A stretch of DNA of 64,000 nt from an uncultured Actinomycetes bacterium (GCA_902826025.1 CADEDH010000011.1:41854-105853), one strand, 5' to 3'; shown: positions 41,750-51,064, counted from the stretch's first letter. A program made the numbers and translations. Notes: generated by a model not told the origin, from the sequence alone.

Positions 41750-42457
41750 GTGAGCGAGCACAACCACCACAGCCACGGACACGACGGCCATGACCACGGG
41801 CACGACGACCACGGGCACGACCACGACCACGACCACGACGAGCACGGGCACGACCCGGAGATGGCCCGGGCCCAGGCCATACGGGCCGAGGCCCTGGAGG
41901 CCATCCTCGTCGACAAGGGCGTGCTCACTCCCACCGAGGTCGACCACTACCTCGAGACCTGGAACCACCGGATCGGGCCCATGATCGGGGCCCGGGTGGT
42001 GGCCCGGGCCTGGGTCGACGACGACTTCCGCCAACGCCTGGCCGCCGACGCCACCGCCGCCGTGCAGGAGGTCGGGGTCAACCCGGGCCGGCTGGAACGC
42101 CTCGAGGTGCTGTTCAACGAGCCCGGCGTGCACAACGTCGTGTGCTGCACCCTGTGCTCGTGCTACCCGTGGACGATCCTGGGGCTGCCCCCGTCGTGGT
42201 ACAAGTCCCCCGAGTACCGGAGCCGGATCGTGCGGGAGCCCCGGGCCGTGCTGTCCGAGATGGGCCTCGACCTCGACACCGACACCCGGGTGCAGGTGTG
42301 GGATTCGAGTTCCGAGATCCGCTACCTCGTGATCCCCGAACGCCCCGCCGGCACCGACGGGCTCGGCGAGGAGGAGTTGGTGGCCCTCGTCACCCGGGAC
42401 TCGATGATCGGGGTGGAGCGCTTGGCCACCACCTCCCCCGCCGGGAACCCCCGGTGA
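41750..42457 (+). CDS. nthA: nitrile hydratase subunit alpha, cobalt type, His-rich N-terminus
   Basis: 235 residues from GTG 41750 (GGAG 6 nt upstream). The metal-binding claw is C133-T-L-C136-S-C138; Thr in this motif marks the cobalt class (Fe enzymes have Ser), and the second and third Cys are normally oxidised. The first ~34 residues contain 15 His alternating with Asp and Gly (HGHDHGHDDHGHDHDHDHD), an extension not usual for this subunit and resembling metal-storage tails of metallochaperones. The stop overlaps the activator GTG by 4 bp. Local metal loading is a reasonable inference. Confidence 0.93.
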   Translation: MSEHNHHSHGHDGHDHGHDDHGHDHDHDHDEHGHDPEMARAQAIRAEALEAILVDKGVLTPTEVDHYLETWNHRIGPMIGARVVARAWVDDDFRQRLAADATAAVQEVGVNPGRLERLEVLFNEPGVHNVVCCTLCSCYPWTILGLPPSWYKSPEYRSRIVREPRAVLSEMGLDLDTDTRVQVWDSSSEIRYLVIPERPAGTDGLGEEELVALVTRDSMIGVERLATTSPAGNPR

Positions 42458-42858
42458 CCGTCAGCGTGTTTCCCGCCGGTGGCCGGCCCAACCCGCTCGA
42501 CGCCGAGGGCGACGGCGACGGCCCGGCCGCCCCGCCCCGGGTCAACGGTGAGCTGGTGTTCACCGCCCCCTGGCAGTCCCGCCTGTTCGCCACGACCATG
42601 CGGCTGTGGGAGCAGGAGCGCTTCGAGTGGGACACGTTCCGTGACGGCCTGATCAACGAGATCGCGGCCCACGAGGCCGAGCTGGGCTTCGACCGGGAGC
42701 ACCCGGGCGAGGGGGGCGTCGCCGCCGACGCCCGTTACGACTACTGGGGCTGCTGGCTGCGGGCGCTCGAGGCCGTGCTGGCCGACCTCCACCTGGTCTC
42801 GGCCCCGGAGCTGATGGTCCGGGGCGAAGCCATCGCCGCCCGTCCCCCCGATCACTGA
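42454..42858 (+). CDS. nitrile hydratase activator/accessory protein
   Basis: 134-residue homologue of the beta N-terminal domain, as in P14K/NhlE self-subunit-swapping chaperones that deliver cobalt-loaded alpha. NGELVFTAPWQSRLFA and the FEWDTFRDGLINEIAAHE block are the accessory-protein signature. The GTG start overlaps the alpha stop (GTGA), giving translational coupling and fixed stoichiometry. Confidence 0.9.
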   Translation: MTVSVFPAGGRPNPLDAEGDGDGPAAPPRVNGELVFTAPWQSRLFATTMRLWEQERFEWDTFRDGLINEIAAHEAELGFDREHPGEGGVAADARYDYWGCWLRALEAVLADLHLVSAPELMVRGEAIAARPPDH

Positions 42859-42870
42859 CAAGGTGTGGCC

Positions 42871-44160
42871 TCAGGCTGTGCCCAGAGCGGCCAACTCCGG
42901 TTCACGCACCGGAGGGGCAGGCGGTGTGGCCAGGGCGAAGAACCCGACGCCGGAAGCCGCCAGCAGCGCCACGATCACGAACCCCAGACGGTAGCTATGG
43001 GTCTGATCGGCCAGGATGCCGGCGATCAACGGGCCGCCCATATTGCCGAACATGACCACCATCGATGACACCCCCATGATGCGGCCGAACGAGGTGGAGC
43101 CGAAGTAGTCGGCCCGCATGGCCTGCATCAGCGGGCCCCGCACGCCCCAGGCGACGCCATGGAGAGGCACGAACAGCCACACCATCCACGGGTGCACGGC
43201 GAAGGCCAGCAGCAACAGGCCCGCCATGTGGCCGAACATTGCCGTGATCGACAGCAGCCGCTTGGAGTACCGGTCGCCCAGGTAGCCGCCCATCATCTGG
43301 CCCCCCAGTTGCAACAGGGGCAGTGCCCCGCCCACGAAGCTCGCCTTCTGCAGGCTGAACCCCTGGTCGGTGGTGAGGTAGAGGGCGAGGTGGGCGGTGA
43401 CGGCCCCCACCACCAGAAGGGCCGAGGCGTGGCCCAGCGAGATCATCCAGAACGCTCGGGTCCGTATCGCCTCGGCCGGGGTGAAGTGGACGTCGGACAC
43501 ACCGGCCGCCCGCACTTCGGTTCGGTTCTCGCTGGTGTCGTCGGGGTCGATCCCGTCCACCGGCTGGCCCAGGTCGACCGGAAACAAGCCGAACAGGCGG
43601 GTCAGAGGGAACGCCACGGCCAGGATGAGCAGGCCGCTGCAGGCCGACGTCCACCGCCATCCGAAAGTCCGCATGAAGAAGACCACGCCCGGGATGGCCA
43701 GCCCGCCGAGGGCGTAGCCGGCACCGGTGAGCGACAAGGCCCGGGCCCGGCGTCGCTCGAACCAACCGACGGTGGCAGTGGTGACGCTCAGGAAGCCCGA
43801 CATGGACACCCCGATGGACACCATCAGGAAGGCGCCGAAGAACTGCCAGGCGTTCTGGATCTGGCTCATCAGCAGGAATCCGATGGCGCAGATGACCGTG
43901 CCGATCCGCATCACGCGCCGGATCCCGAACCGCTCCAACGACCAGCCGTTCACCGGCCCCAGCAGGCCACTCTCGGCCCGGGTCATGGAGAACGCCCCGG
44001 CGAACAGCGTGTTGCTCCAGCCGAAGTCCTTCTTGAGGAGCACGGCGTAGTTCCCGAAGGCCTGGATCATGAGGCCGCTGTGGAGGGCCTGGATCACGCA
44101 CCCGGCGGCCACCACCTTCCACCCGTGGAAGATCGTCCGGCCTGTCCTACCCCTCCTCAT
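42871..44160 (-). CDS. MFS transporter
   Basis: 429 residues with about 12 hydrophobic segments. The TM2-TM3 loop region reads NGWSLERFGIRRVMRIG and the second-half equivalent GGYLGDRYSKRLLS. The N-terminus (FHGWKVVAAGCVIQAL) is typical of oxalate:formate/monocarboxylate-type MFS proteins. It converges on the nitrile hydratase genes with a 12 bp gap; export or uptake of nitrile-derived carboxylates is only a guess. The start is ATG 44160; no clear ribosome site. Confidence 0.83.
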   Translation of the reverse strand: MRRGRTGRTIFHGWKVVAAGCVIQALHSGLMIQAFGNYAVLLKKDFGWSNTLFAGAFSMTRAESGLLGPVNGWSLERFGIRRVMRIGTVICAIGFLLMSQIQNAWQFFGAFLMVSIGVSMSGFLSVTTATVGWFERRRARALSLTGAGYALGGLAIPGVVFFMRTFGWRWTSACSGLLILAVAFPLTRLFGLFPVDLGQPVDGIDPDDTSENRTEVRAAGVSDVHFTPAEAIRTRAFWMISLGHASALLVVGAVTAHLALYLTTDQGFSLQKASFVGGALPLLQLGGQMMGGYLGDRYSKRLLSITAMFGHMAGLLLLAFAVHPWMVWLFVPLHGVAWGVRGPLMQAMRADYFGSTSFGRIMGVSSMVVMFGNMGGPLIAGILADQTHSYRLGFVIVALLAASGVGFFALATPPAPPVREPELAALGTA

Positions 44161-44254
44161 CACGAGGTCCGAGTCTCGCAGGCCGTCACCCCCCACTGAC
44201 AATCGGCAGGCGGGCAATCGCCTCGATGGCCTGGGCACACCGACCCAGGCCCGC

Positions 44255-46048
44255 TCAGGCCCCTCCGCCGCCGGGATCGAACCGCCCCACGTAGCACTGG
44301 TCGGGCATGATGAGCTTGAACTCGGTGCAGTAGTTGGCCGCCGCTTGGCGGTCCTCGCCGAATCCGACCACGAAGAGGTTCCAGAAGCCGGGCTTGAGCG
44401 AGGCGAAGCGGTCGCTGGGCAGGAGCAGCAGGCCGGTGTGGCCGGCCGAGGTCAGCTCATCGAACGAGGCCAGAACCTTCGGCCAGTTCTCAGGGCTCGA
44501 CTTGACCGACTGGAGGTTGGCCCGGAAACCGGCCGGCGGCACCGGCCCGATGACGTAGATCTGAATGGGTTCGCTCGTCACGGCATCGGCCCCGGCCACC
44601 GTGGCCCGCACCGCCACCGAGTGCCGGCCGGCGGCCTGGGGGGCGAACGACGTCAGCGCAGCGCTGGGCTCCCCGGTGGGGACATCGTCGACCATGAGCT
44701 GGTAGATGGCTCCCTCGGATGCCCCCGACACCGAGATCGGGTAGCTGGAGTTCACATCGAGCGGGCCCAACTCGGCCTGGTTCAACCGCAGCACCAGCGT
44801 GCCGGCCGGCGCCGCCGGATCGGTGGCCCCGGTGCCGGAGGCCGCCTCGGTTGTGGAGCCGGTCGATACCTCGGTGGTGTCATCGCCCCCGGGGCGGGCG
44901 GCGGTCCACAGGGCTGCGCCCCCTATCCCGATGGCCACGAGTACGACACCCGCCAGCACCGCAGTCACCCAGCGGGCGGGTCGGGAGCGGGCCGGCGCCT
45001 CGTAGCTGCGGGACCGGATGGCGGCCGCCGTGGGATCGTAGGTCTCCGTCGGTGGCCAGGCGGCGGCCGGCGGAGACGGGGAGTGGGTCAGCGGCTGGCC
45101 CGCGGTCTGGGGCCCGGCGTCGGCCCCCACCTCGGATCCGGTCCAGGTGGAACCGATGGCCACCAGCGTCGGCTCGCCCTGGCCCTGGGCCCACGCCGGC
45201 TCGGCCGTGGGTGTGCTGCCACCAGTGGCCGCAGTGACGGCGACGGCCATCTCATCGCCGGTGGCGAACCGCTGCTCGGGGTGCCGGGCGGTGGCCCGCA
45301 CCACGGCGCTGGCCAACGGGGGCGGCATGCCCAGCACCACCGGGTCGGGGATCGGCTCGGTGAGGACCCGGCGCATGAGGGCCAGGACCGAGGCGTCGGC
45401 CGCCCGGAAGTGGGGTGGATAGCCGACGAAGAGCTCGAACAGGGTGGAGCCGAGGGAGTACAGATCGGACGATGGGGTGGGCACACCCCCCTCCAGCACC
45501 TCGGGGGCGGCGTGGGCCAGGCTGGCCGTCACCTGCCCGGTGGCGGTCTGCTGGCCCCCTTCCACCCGGGCGATACCGAAATCGGCCAGGGCCGGCTCGC
45601 CCCACGCCGTGACCAGGATGTTGCCCGGCTTCACGTCGCGATGCACAACGCCGGCGGCGTGGGCCACGGCCAAGGCCTTGGCGATCTTGGCCCCGATGTC
45701 GATCACCTCGGCCGCCGCCAGTGGTCCGGAAGCCGTCAGGCGGTCGGCCAGCGAGCCGCCGGGGCACAACTCCATCACCAGGTACGCCCGCCCGTCGTCG
45801 GTGAAGCCTCCCTCATGGACGCCAACGATGTTGGGATGGCCCGACACGGCCCCCACGGCATGGCACTCCCGGGTGAACCGCATCCGGGCCCGTTCGTCCA
45901 CGCCCGAAGCCCGGAGCACCTTCACCGCCACGTCGCGGTTGAGGTTTATCTGCCGGGCCCGGTAGACCTCGGCGAAACCGCCATAGCCGATCCGCACCGC
46001 CGGGCCGAGGCCCGGGATGCCCAGATCGACCTGGCGGCCGTCATCCAC
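44255..46048 (-). CDS. membrane Ser/Thr protein kinase with SPOR-like sensor domain
   Basis: 597 residues. Kinase domain in the first ~260 residues: GYGGFAEVYRA loop, AVKVL lysine, VHRDVKPGNIL catalytic loop, LADFGIARV, APE and SDLYSLG. A linker, one TM segment (WVTAVLAGVVLVAIGIGGAA) and an extracytoplasmic region with an Ig-like part and a terminal ~80-residue domain (LLLLPSDRFASLKPGFWNLF, ANYCTE) follow. That terminal domain is shared with the partner encoded just upstream. The GTG at 46048 overlaps the partner's stop by 8 bp. There are no PASTA repeats, so the ligand differs from PknB. Confidence 0.87.
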   Translation of the reverse strand: MDDGRQVDLGIPGLGPAVRIGYGGFAEVYRARQINLNRDVAVKVLRASGVDERARMRFTRECHAVGAVSGHPNIVGVHEGGFTDDGRAYLVMELCPGGSLADRLTASGPLAAAEVIDIGAKIAKALAVAHAAGVVHRDVKPGNILVTAWGEPALADFGIARVEGGQQTATGQVTASLAHAAPEVLEGGVPTPSSDLYSLGSTLFELFVGYPPHFRAADASVLALMRRVLTEPIPDPVVLGMPPPLASAVVRATARHPEQRFATGDEMAVAVTAATGGSTPTAEPAWAQGQGEPTLVAIGSTWTGSEVGADAGPQTAGQPLTHSPSPPAAAWPPTETYDPTAAAIRSRSYEAPARSRPARWVTAVLAGVVLVAIGIGGAALWTAARPGGDDTTEVSTGSTTEAASGTGATDPAAPAGTLVLRLNQAELGPLDVNSSYPISVSGASEGAIYQLMVDDVPTGEPSAALTSFAPQAAGRHSVAVRATVAGADAVTSEPIQIYVIGPVPPAGFRANLQSVKSSPENWPKVLASFDELTSAGHTGLLLLPSDRFASLKPGFWNLFVVGFGEDRQAAANYCTEFKLIMPDQCYVGRFDPGGGGA

Positions 46049-47717
46049 CGCTGGCGGGGGCGGCCGGATCGAACAGCTTCGGGAAGCACTGGGTGGGCAC
46101 AACCAGGCCGCGCTCAGTGCAATAGGCCTCGGCCGCCGTCGAGTCGGCGAACCCGTCGACGAAAATGTTCCAATAGCCGGGCTTGAGGCTCGGGTAGGGA
46201 TCGCTCGGCATGAGCTTCACGTTCGTGTGGCCCTGGGCGTAGAAGGCGTCGAACTGCTTCACCGCCTCACCCCAGCCGCCGCCACTCGGCGCGTTCGGGT
46301 CGGTGGGAACCGACGACAGGTTGGCCCGATAGGTACGGCCCGGCGTGTCCCCCAGGACGTAGACCACCACCGGGTCGGTGGAGACGGTTCCCGCCGGGGT
46401 CCCGATCTCGATCTGGAGCAGGTGCCGGCCCGGGGTGAACGCGAACGGGGCCAGCTGGGCGGCGGGCGCCGCCACCGGCTGGTCGTCGACCTTCAGCACG
46501 TAGGTGGTGGCGTCGGCCGGCGGGCTCTGCACCGAGATGTTGAACGGTTTGTTCGACTCCACCGGGCCGGCGACGGCCTCGTTGAACATCACGGCCGGCT
46601 TGACCCCGGCCGGGGCGGCGCCGGTGCCGGACACCGTGGTACCCGTGGGGTCGCCGGCCACCGCGGCCGTCGACCCGGTGGCTCCCAGCGGGGCCGTGCT
46701 GGCGCTGGGGGCGGCCAGGATTTCGGTGGTGTCGTTGTCTTTGTTGCGGTTGGTGAGCCAGTACCCGGCGGCCACCCCGATGAGGATGACACCGACGGCC
46801 GCCAGCGCCAGGAGGCCCTTCGACGGCTCCTTCGGCTTGCGCCGGGCCGTCTGCTGGGCCTGGGCCCGGCTCTTGGCCGACCGGCCCGCCTCCGATGGGG
46901 CCCCGCCCGGCCGGTTGGACCGGTTCGGCCCCTTGGCCGGGCCGGCGGGCCGGGAGCCGGTCTTGGCCGGGCGGCCGCCCTTGGCCTGCTTGCCGGCGGG
47001 CTTGGCCCGGGGCGTGCGCCGCGACGGTGTGGGGTCGCCCAACGGTTCGGCCCGGGCGGCCAGGAGGGCCGGGGTTGGCTCATGGCGGAGGTACGTCAGG
47101 CTGTCGAACCCATCGGGGTCGTCGTAGGACGACGGGCCCATGTCGCCCCGGACGCCCGGCGCCAGCAGGTCGACGTCGTCGGCCAGGGCCGAGGGCTGGC
47201 CCGATCCCGAGGGCTGAGGCGGAGCGAAGAAGCGACCGTCATCCATCCCGGGGGTCGGCATCATCTCGGTTGGGGCGGCGAAGAGGTCGGGCGCCGGAGC
47301 GAACGACGAGGGGGGACGGCGGGGCGAGAACAACGGGCTCGGCTCGGCCCCGGGGGGATCCGGAGGCCGGTCTCGGTTGGGGCGGGGCCCGATGTTGCTC
47401 GGGGGCCGGCTGGAGCGCGGTGGACGCGGGCCTCCCCGCCGGGCCTCGTTGGTGACCCGGCTCGGGGCGGCGAACACGCCGCCCGGTCGGTCATCGAACG
47501 GATCGTCTGGTGGGGCCGGCCAAGGGGCCTCACCCCACATCGACGGGTCGGGTGGGCCGTCGGCCCGAGGACCGAGCTGGCCCAGCGCCTCCGTGACGTC
47601 GGGCTGGAACCGGGGCTGACGCCCCGACCCGGGGCCGCCGTCCGGACCGCGGCCCGAGCGGCGAGATGGGAAGTCTCCGCTCGGGCTGTCGGTTGAAGGC
47701 CTATTTTGTCGCTTCAA
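46041..47717 (-). CDS. one-TM protein sharing the kinase's extracytoplasmic domain
   Basis: 558 residues from TTG 47717 (GAGGGG 8 nt upstream). The first ~300 residues are Pro/Arg-rich and disordered, with no enzyme domain. A TM segment (GLLALAAVGVILIGVAAGYW) follows, then a Thr/Ala linker and an external region ending in LMPSDPYPSLKPGYWNIFVD and AEAYCTERGLVVPTQC. This aligns with the C-terminus of the adjacent kinase. I infer a kinase substrate, co-receptor or decoy acting at the same wall signal. The external fold is reminiscent of SPOR domains. Confidence 0.72.
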   Translation of the reverse strand: MKRQNRPSTDSPSGDFPSRRSGRGPDGGPGSGRQPRFQPDVTEALGQLGPRADGPPDPSMWGEAPWPAPPDDPFDDRPGGVFAAPSRVTNEARRGGPRPPRSSRPPSNIGPRPNRDRPPDPPGAEPSPLFSPRRPPSSFAPAPDLFAAPTEMMPTPGMDDGRFFAPPQPSGSGQPSALADDVDLLAPGVRGDMGPSSYDDPDGFDSLTYLRHEPTPALLAARAEPLGDPTPSRRTPRAKPAGKQAKGGRPAKTGSRPAGPAKGPNRSNRPGGAPSEAGRSAKSRAQAQQTARRKPKEPSKGLLALAAVGVILIGVAAGYWLTNRNKDNDTTEILAAPSASTAPLGATGSTAAVAGDPTGTTVSGTGAAPAGVKPAVMFNEAVAGPVESNKPFNISVQSPPADATTYVLKVDDQPVAAPAAQLAPFAFTPGRHLLQIEIGTPAGTVSTDPVVVYVLGDTPGRTYRANLSSVPTDPNAPSGGGWGEAVKQFDAFYAQGHTNVKLMPSDPYPSLKPGYWNIFVDGFADSTAAEAYCTERGLVVPTQCFPKLFDPAAPASGG

Positions 47718-47900
47718 CGGGAAATCCCCTCTGTCCAGCCCTCTCCGCCTGCTGGTCTGGCCGAACCCTCGCCTCGTACCTTTCTATCCGGTCAGGGGCC
47801 GGGAGCCAAAGAGTAGCCCACGGCGCCGGCCGGCGCGGGTGCAGCCGAGTTGATTCCCCCGGGGGCGTGGCGGGACGGTCCGATGCTGACGTCGGAGCCC

Positions 47901-47906
47901 TACCAT
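47901..47906 (+). promoter_or_regulatory. TACCAT -10-like box, propeller-like lipoprotein gene
   Basis: TACCAT followed by 8 nt and ATG 47915; no Shine-Dalgarno. Confidence 0.4.
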
Positions 47907-47914
47907 CGGGGCCG

Positions 47915-49063
47915 ATGCCCGCCGCCTGCGTCACCCTCCAGACCCAACCAAGCCGCGCCCGAGACTCCCTGTTCGGGCTGGTCAAAGCCCTTTTCGGGCT
48001 GATTCTGGCCGCCTCTGCTGCCGGCTGCGCCGGCCTCACCGAGGACCGGACGACCGTCATCTCCGAGCCGCCCCCCTCCGCCGTGGAGGCAGCGGCCCCG
48101 GCCGGCCCAACGGGCACCGGACCCGCCGCCGCGAACCAGCAGACTCCGGTGGTGGAGGCGCCCACCACCGATTGGTGCACCGGTCTCACGGCGTCCGCCG
48201 GGCCCACCGTGCAGGATCCCGGCCTCACCGAGCTGTCGGGCCTCGCCGCCAGCGAGCGCTCCCCCGGTGTGCTGTGGGCGGTCAACGACTCGGGCCACGC
48301 CCCGGCCCTCCTCGCCGTGGGTCCCGAGGGCGAGGACCTCGGGACGTTTCCCCTGGAGGGGCTGGACGAGGCCCTCATCGCGGCGAGCGACGTCGAAGAC
48401 CTCGCCATCAGCCAGGGCATGGTCTACGTGGCCGACATCGGGGACAACGACAACAATCGAAGCCAGGTGGCGGTGTACCGGTTCCCGGAGCCCGAGCCGG
48501 GAGAGCCCGGGCCCGTGCGGGACGTCGAGGTGCTGCGCCTGCGGTATCCCGACGGCCCCCGGGACGCCGAGGCCCTGCTGGTCGACCCGGTGAGCGGAGA
48601 GCTGGTGATCATCGACAAGTCGTTCCGCATCGCCAGCGGGGGCGCCGCCATGCTGGCGGCAGCCGAAGCCGGGGTCTACGCCGCGGCGCCGCCGTTCGAC
48701 ACCGCCGAGGTGGCCACGCTGCGTGCGGTGGGAGCAGTGGCCCTCGACGACCTGGCCACCCGGGCCACGGCCGAGCCGGTGGAGAACGAGGCCAGCCTGT
48801 ACGGGCTGACCGGGGTGGCCACGGCAGCCGACATCCGGCCCGACGGGGCCGTGGTGGCGGTACGGACCTACGGGACCTTGTGGTTGTTCGACAGGGCCCA
48901 GGGCCAGTCGGTGGTGCAGGCCCTGGCCGGGGCACCGTGCGAGGCGCCCACCCGGGCCGAAGACCAGGGCGAGTCGGTGGCGTTCCTGCCCGGCGACGGG
49001 CTGACCATCATGACCGGGAGCGAGGGCGCCAACCCCGAGCTCCACCGCATCGCCCGGCCGTAG
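47915..49063 (+). CDS. secreted lipoprotein, beta-propeller-like
   Basis: 382 residues. The N-terminal signal peptide runs through LFGLILAASAAGC (lipobox AAGC), then a Pro/Ala-rich linker. The rest contains repeated propeller-blade-like strands: LWAVNDSGHAPALLAV, DVEDLAISQGMVYVADIGDN, DAEALLVDPVSGELVII and VVAVRTYGTLWLFD. This layout resembles phytase/esterase-like propellers. Function unknown. It is convergent with the PPTase gene with only 6 bp between stops. Confidence 0.72.
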   Translation: MPAACVTLQTQPSRARDSLFGLVKALFGLILAASAAGCAGLTEDRTTVISEPPPSAVEAAAPAGPTGTGPAAANQQTPVVEAPTTDWCTGLTASAGPTVQDPGLTELSGLAASERSPGVLWAVNDSGHAPALLAVGPEGEDLGTFPLEGLDEALIAASDVEDLAISQGMVYVADIGDNDNNRSQVAVYRFPEPEPGEPGPVRDVEVLRLRYPDGPRDAEALLVDPVSGELVIIDKSFRIASGGAAMLAAAEAGVYAAAPPFDTAEVATLRAVGAVALDDLATRATAEPVENEASLYGLTGVATAADIRPDGAVVAVRTYGTLWLFDRAQGQSVVQALAGAPCEAPTRAEDQGESVAFLPGDGLTIMTGSEGANPELHRIARP

Positions 49064-49069
49064 GTTTCC

Positions 49070-49816
49070 TCAGTCGGGGGCCGCCAGTATCTCGACGGCC
49101 GAGACGACCACGGGGCCCCGCTCAACGTGGCGGGCGACGCAGGGCCAGTGGACGGCATCGAGGGCGGCCAGGTCGGTGTGGGGCTCGAGCCGATAGCCGT
49201 CGTGGGTGCCGTCGGCATTCTCGATGGGGTGGGCGCGCACGTCGTGGAAGCCCACCCAGGCACCGGTGAGGGGGAACTGGGCCTTGTAGAAGGCCTCCTT
49301 GGCCCCGAACACGGCGGTGGCGGCGGCGTCGCGGCGGGGGCCGGCCAGACGGGCCAGCCACGCCTCTTCCGCCGGGGTGAACAGGCGGGAGTAGAGATGG
49401 TCGCCGACCCGCCCCAACTGCTCGGCGTCGACGCCGATGCTGAGCCTGGTCGAGGCTGGCCCAGACGGGCCACCCGGGCCGTCGGACGTCCGGCGGACGA
49501 CAGCCACGGCGTAGCCGGTGGTGTGGGAGATCGAGCCGGTGGCGCCGGCGGGCCAGTGGGGCGCGCGCTGCGGCCCGGCCGGGATGGGCACGGGGGCCAG
49601 GCCGAGGGCCGCCAGCCCGGCCCGAGCGCAACGGCGACCGGCGGCGAACTGGAGGCGGCGGGCGGGCACGGCCCGTGCCACCTGGACCTCCTCCTCGGGC
49701 CAGAGCCCGGCGTCGCCCCCGGCTTCGAGGTCCGGCCCGGTAAGTTCGAAGGCCACGGCGTCGGTGAACAGGGCGGCCAGGTCGGGGGCCGGGTGGGGGC
49801 CGGCGCCGGTACTCAC
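49070..49816 (-). CDS. 4'-phosphopantetheinyl transferase, EntD/Sfp-like
   Basis: 248 residues. Transfers phosphopantetheine from CoA to carrier proteins. GSISHTTGYAVAVV, GVDAEQLGRVGDHLYSRLFTPAEE and the WxxKE-like FGAKEAFYKAQ motif are all present, placing it with EntD-type enzymes. The GTG at 49816 overlaps the RNA methyltransferase stop (GTGA). No polyketide or non-ribosomal synthetase lies nearby, so it probably serves genes elsewhere. Confidence 0.88.
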   Translation of the reverse strand: MSTGAGPHPAPDLAALFTDAVAFELTGPDLEAGGDAGLWPEEEVQVARAVPARRLQFAAGRRCARAGLAALGLAPVPIPAGPQRAPHWPAGATGSISHTTGYAVAVVRRTSDGPGGPSGPASTRLSIGVDAEQLGRVGDHLYSRLFTPAEEAWLARLAGPRRDAAATAVFGAKEAFYKAQFPLTGAWVGFHDVRAHPIENADGTHDGYRLEPHTDLAALDAVHWPCVARHVERGPVVVSAVEILAAPD

Positions 49817-51051
49817 CGGTCCACTTCCCCGGCCGCCCGCTCGAAGCGGGCCACCGCCTCCACGTGGGAGGTGTTGCCGAACAGGTCGACCACGGTCACG
49901 TGGTCGAGGCGGTAGCCGTGGCCGGCCAGGAGGTTCGCGTCGCGGGCCAACGACGCCGGGTCGCAGCTGATCAGCACGAGCACGGGGGCACCGGTGGCGG
50001 CCAGGAGCCGGGCCGCGTCGCGGCCCAGGCCGGCCCGGGCCGGGTCGGCGATCACGGCGTCCATCGGCTCGGGGCGCCACCGCTCCAGACGGCTGGTGAC
50101 GACGACGGCGCCGGGCTGGTGGGCGCCGAGGTTGACTGCGGCGTCGGCGGTGGACGACCGGCTCGACTCGATCCCCATCACGTCCCAGCCGTCGCCCACC
50201 AGAGCGCCGAACAGGCCGACACCGCAGTAGGCGTCGAGCAGGCGAGGACTTGCTCCGCCGGCCCCTCCGGGAGCAGCGGGGGGCGGGCCGAGGGCGGCGG
50301 CGGCCAGGTCCGCCAGGGCCTCGGCGCCGTCGGGCCGGCACTGGAAGAAGGAACGGGCCGAGATCCTCAGGCGCCGGCCGCCCACCTCCTCGTGGTAGGC
50401 GGCAGGGTGGCTCGCCCGGAGCTCGTCGTCGCCCACCACCGTCACGCCGTCGGGCACGCGGACGCCGTCCGCCGTGGGAGTGGCCACCACCAGGCGCTCG
50501 CCGGTTCGGGCCCCCACCCGGACCGTCACCTCGGTGGCGGAGCCGAACCGGCCCTCGGTCAGGATCTCCTCGGCCCAGGGGTGGGCCACCAGGCAGGAGT
50601 CGACGGTGACGACGTCGTGGGATCGGGCGGCCCGGAACCCGGCCCGGCCCCGGTGGACGGCGGCCCGCACCGTGGTGCGGTAACCCTGGGCGGTCAGCAC
50701 CGGGCCGGACCGGAGGTCGGGCTGGTCGATGCGGGCCAGGCGGCGGAGGCAGTCGGCCACGATGTCGACCCGGAGCCGGGGCTGTCGGGTGGGGGCGACG
50801 TGCTGCCAATCGCAGCCGCCGCAACCGGCGGTCACGTTGGGGCACGGGGGCGGAGTGCGATCGGGCGAGGGGCGGAGCACGTGGGCCACCCTCCCCTCGA
50901 GGCGGTTGCGGTGCTCACGGTCGATCTCCACCATCACCAGCTCGCCCGGGAGGCCGCCGGTGGCGAACACCACGCGGCCGTCGGGGCCGGTGCCGAGGGC
51001 GGCACCGCCGGTGGCGACCCGGGTCAGCTCAACCTCGACGCTCGGTGGCAT
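49813..51051 (-). CDS. TrmA/RumA-family RNA 5-methyluridine methyltransferase
   Basis: 412 residues: N-terminal TRAM-like domain (VEVELTRVATGGAALG), a [4Fe-4S] cluster motif CPNVTAGCGGCDWQH, and a SAM-binding domain (LLDAYCGVGLFGALVG, DPARAGLG). The catalytic Cys lies in ISCDPASLARD. Methylates a uridine of rRNA or tRNA; RlmCD or TrmA specificity cannot be decided. The start ATG 51051 has TACCCT 7 nt upstream, and that box overlaps the rpe start codon of the opposite strand. Confidence 0.87.
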   Translation of the reverse strand: MPPSVEVELTRVATGGAALGTGPDGRVVFATGGLPGELVMVEIDREHRNRLEGRVAHVLRPSPDRTPPPCPNVTAGCGGCDWQHVAPTRQPRLRVDIVADCLRRLARIDQPDLRSGPVLTAQGYRTTVRAAVHRGRAGFRAARSHDVVTVDSCLVAHPWAEEILTEGRFGSATEVTVRVGARTGERLVVATPTADGVRVPDGVTVVGDDELRASHPAAYHEEVGGRRLRISARSFFQCRPDGAEALADLAAAALGPPPAAPGGAGGASPRLLDAYCGVGLFGALVGDGWDVMGIESSRSSTADAAVNLGAHQPGAVVVTSRLERWRPEPMDAVIADPARAGLGRDAARLLAATGAPVLVLISCDPASLARDANLLAGHGYRLDHVTVVDLFGNTSHVEAVARFERAAGEVDR

Positions 51052-51058
51052 GATGGCC

Positions 51059-51064
51059 AGGGTA
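51059..51064 (-). promoter_or_regulatory. TACCCT -10-like box, RNA methyltransferase gene
   Basis: On the minus strand TACCCT is followed by 7 nt and ATG 51051. Overlaps the first base of the rpe start codon at 51064. Confidence 0.4.

Noticed and set aside
49070..49816. Biosynthetic gene cluster around the phosphopantetheinyl transferase
   Set aside because: Neighbours are RNA methyltransferase, rpe and clpP; no carrier protein or synthase is present.
49864..51063. Plus-strand open frame running into rpe
   Set aside because: It is antisense to the RNA methyltransferase. Only the part from ATG 51064 matches ribulose-phosphate epimerase.
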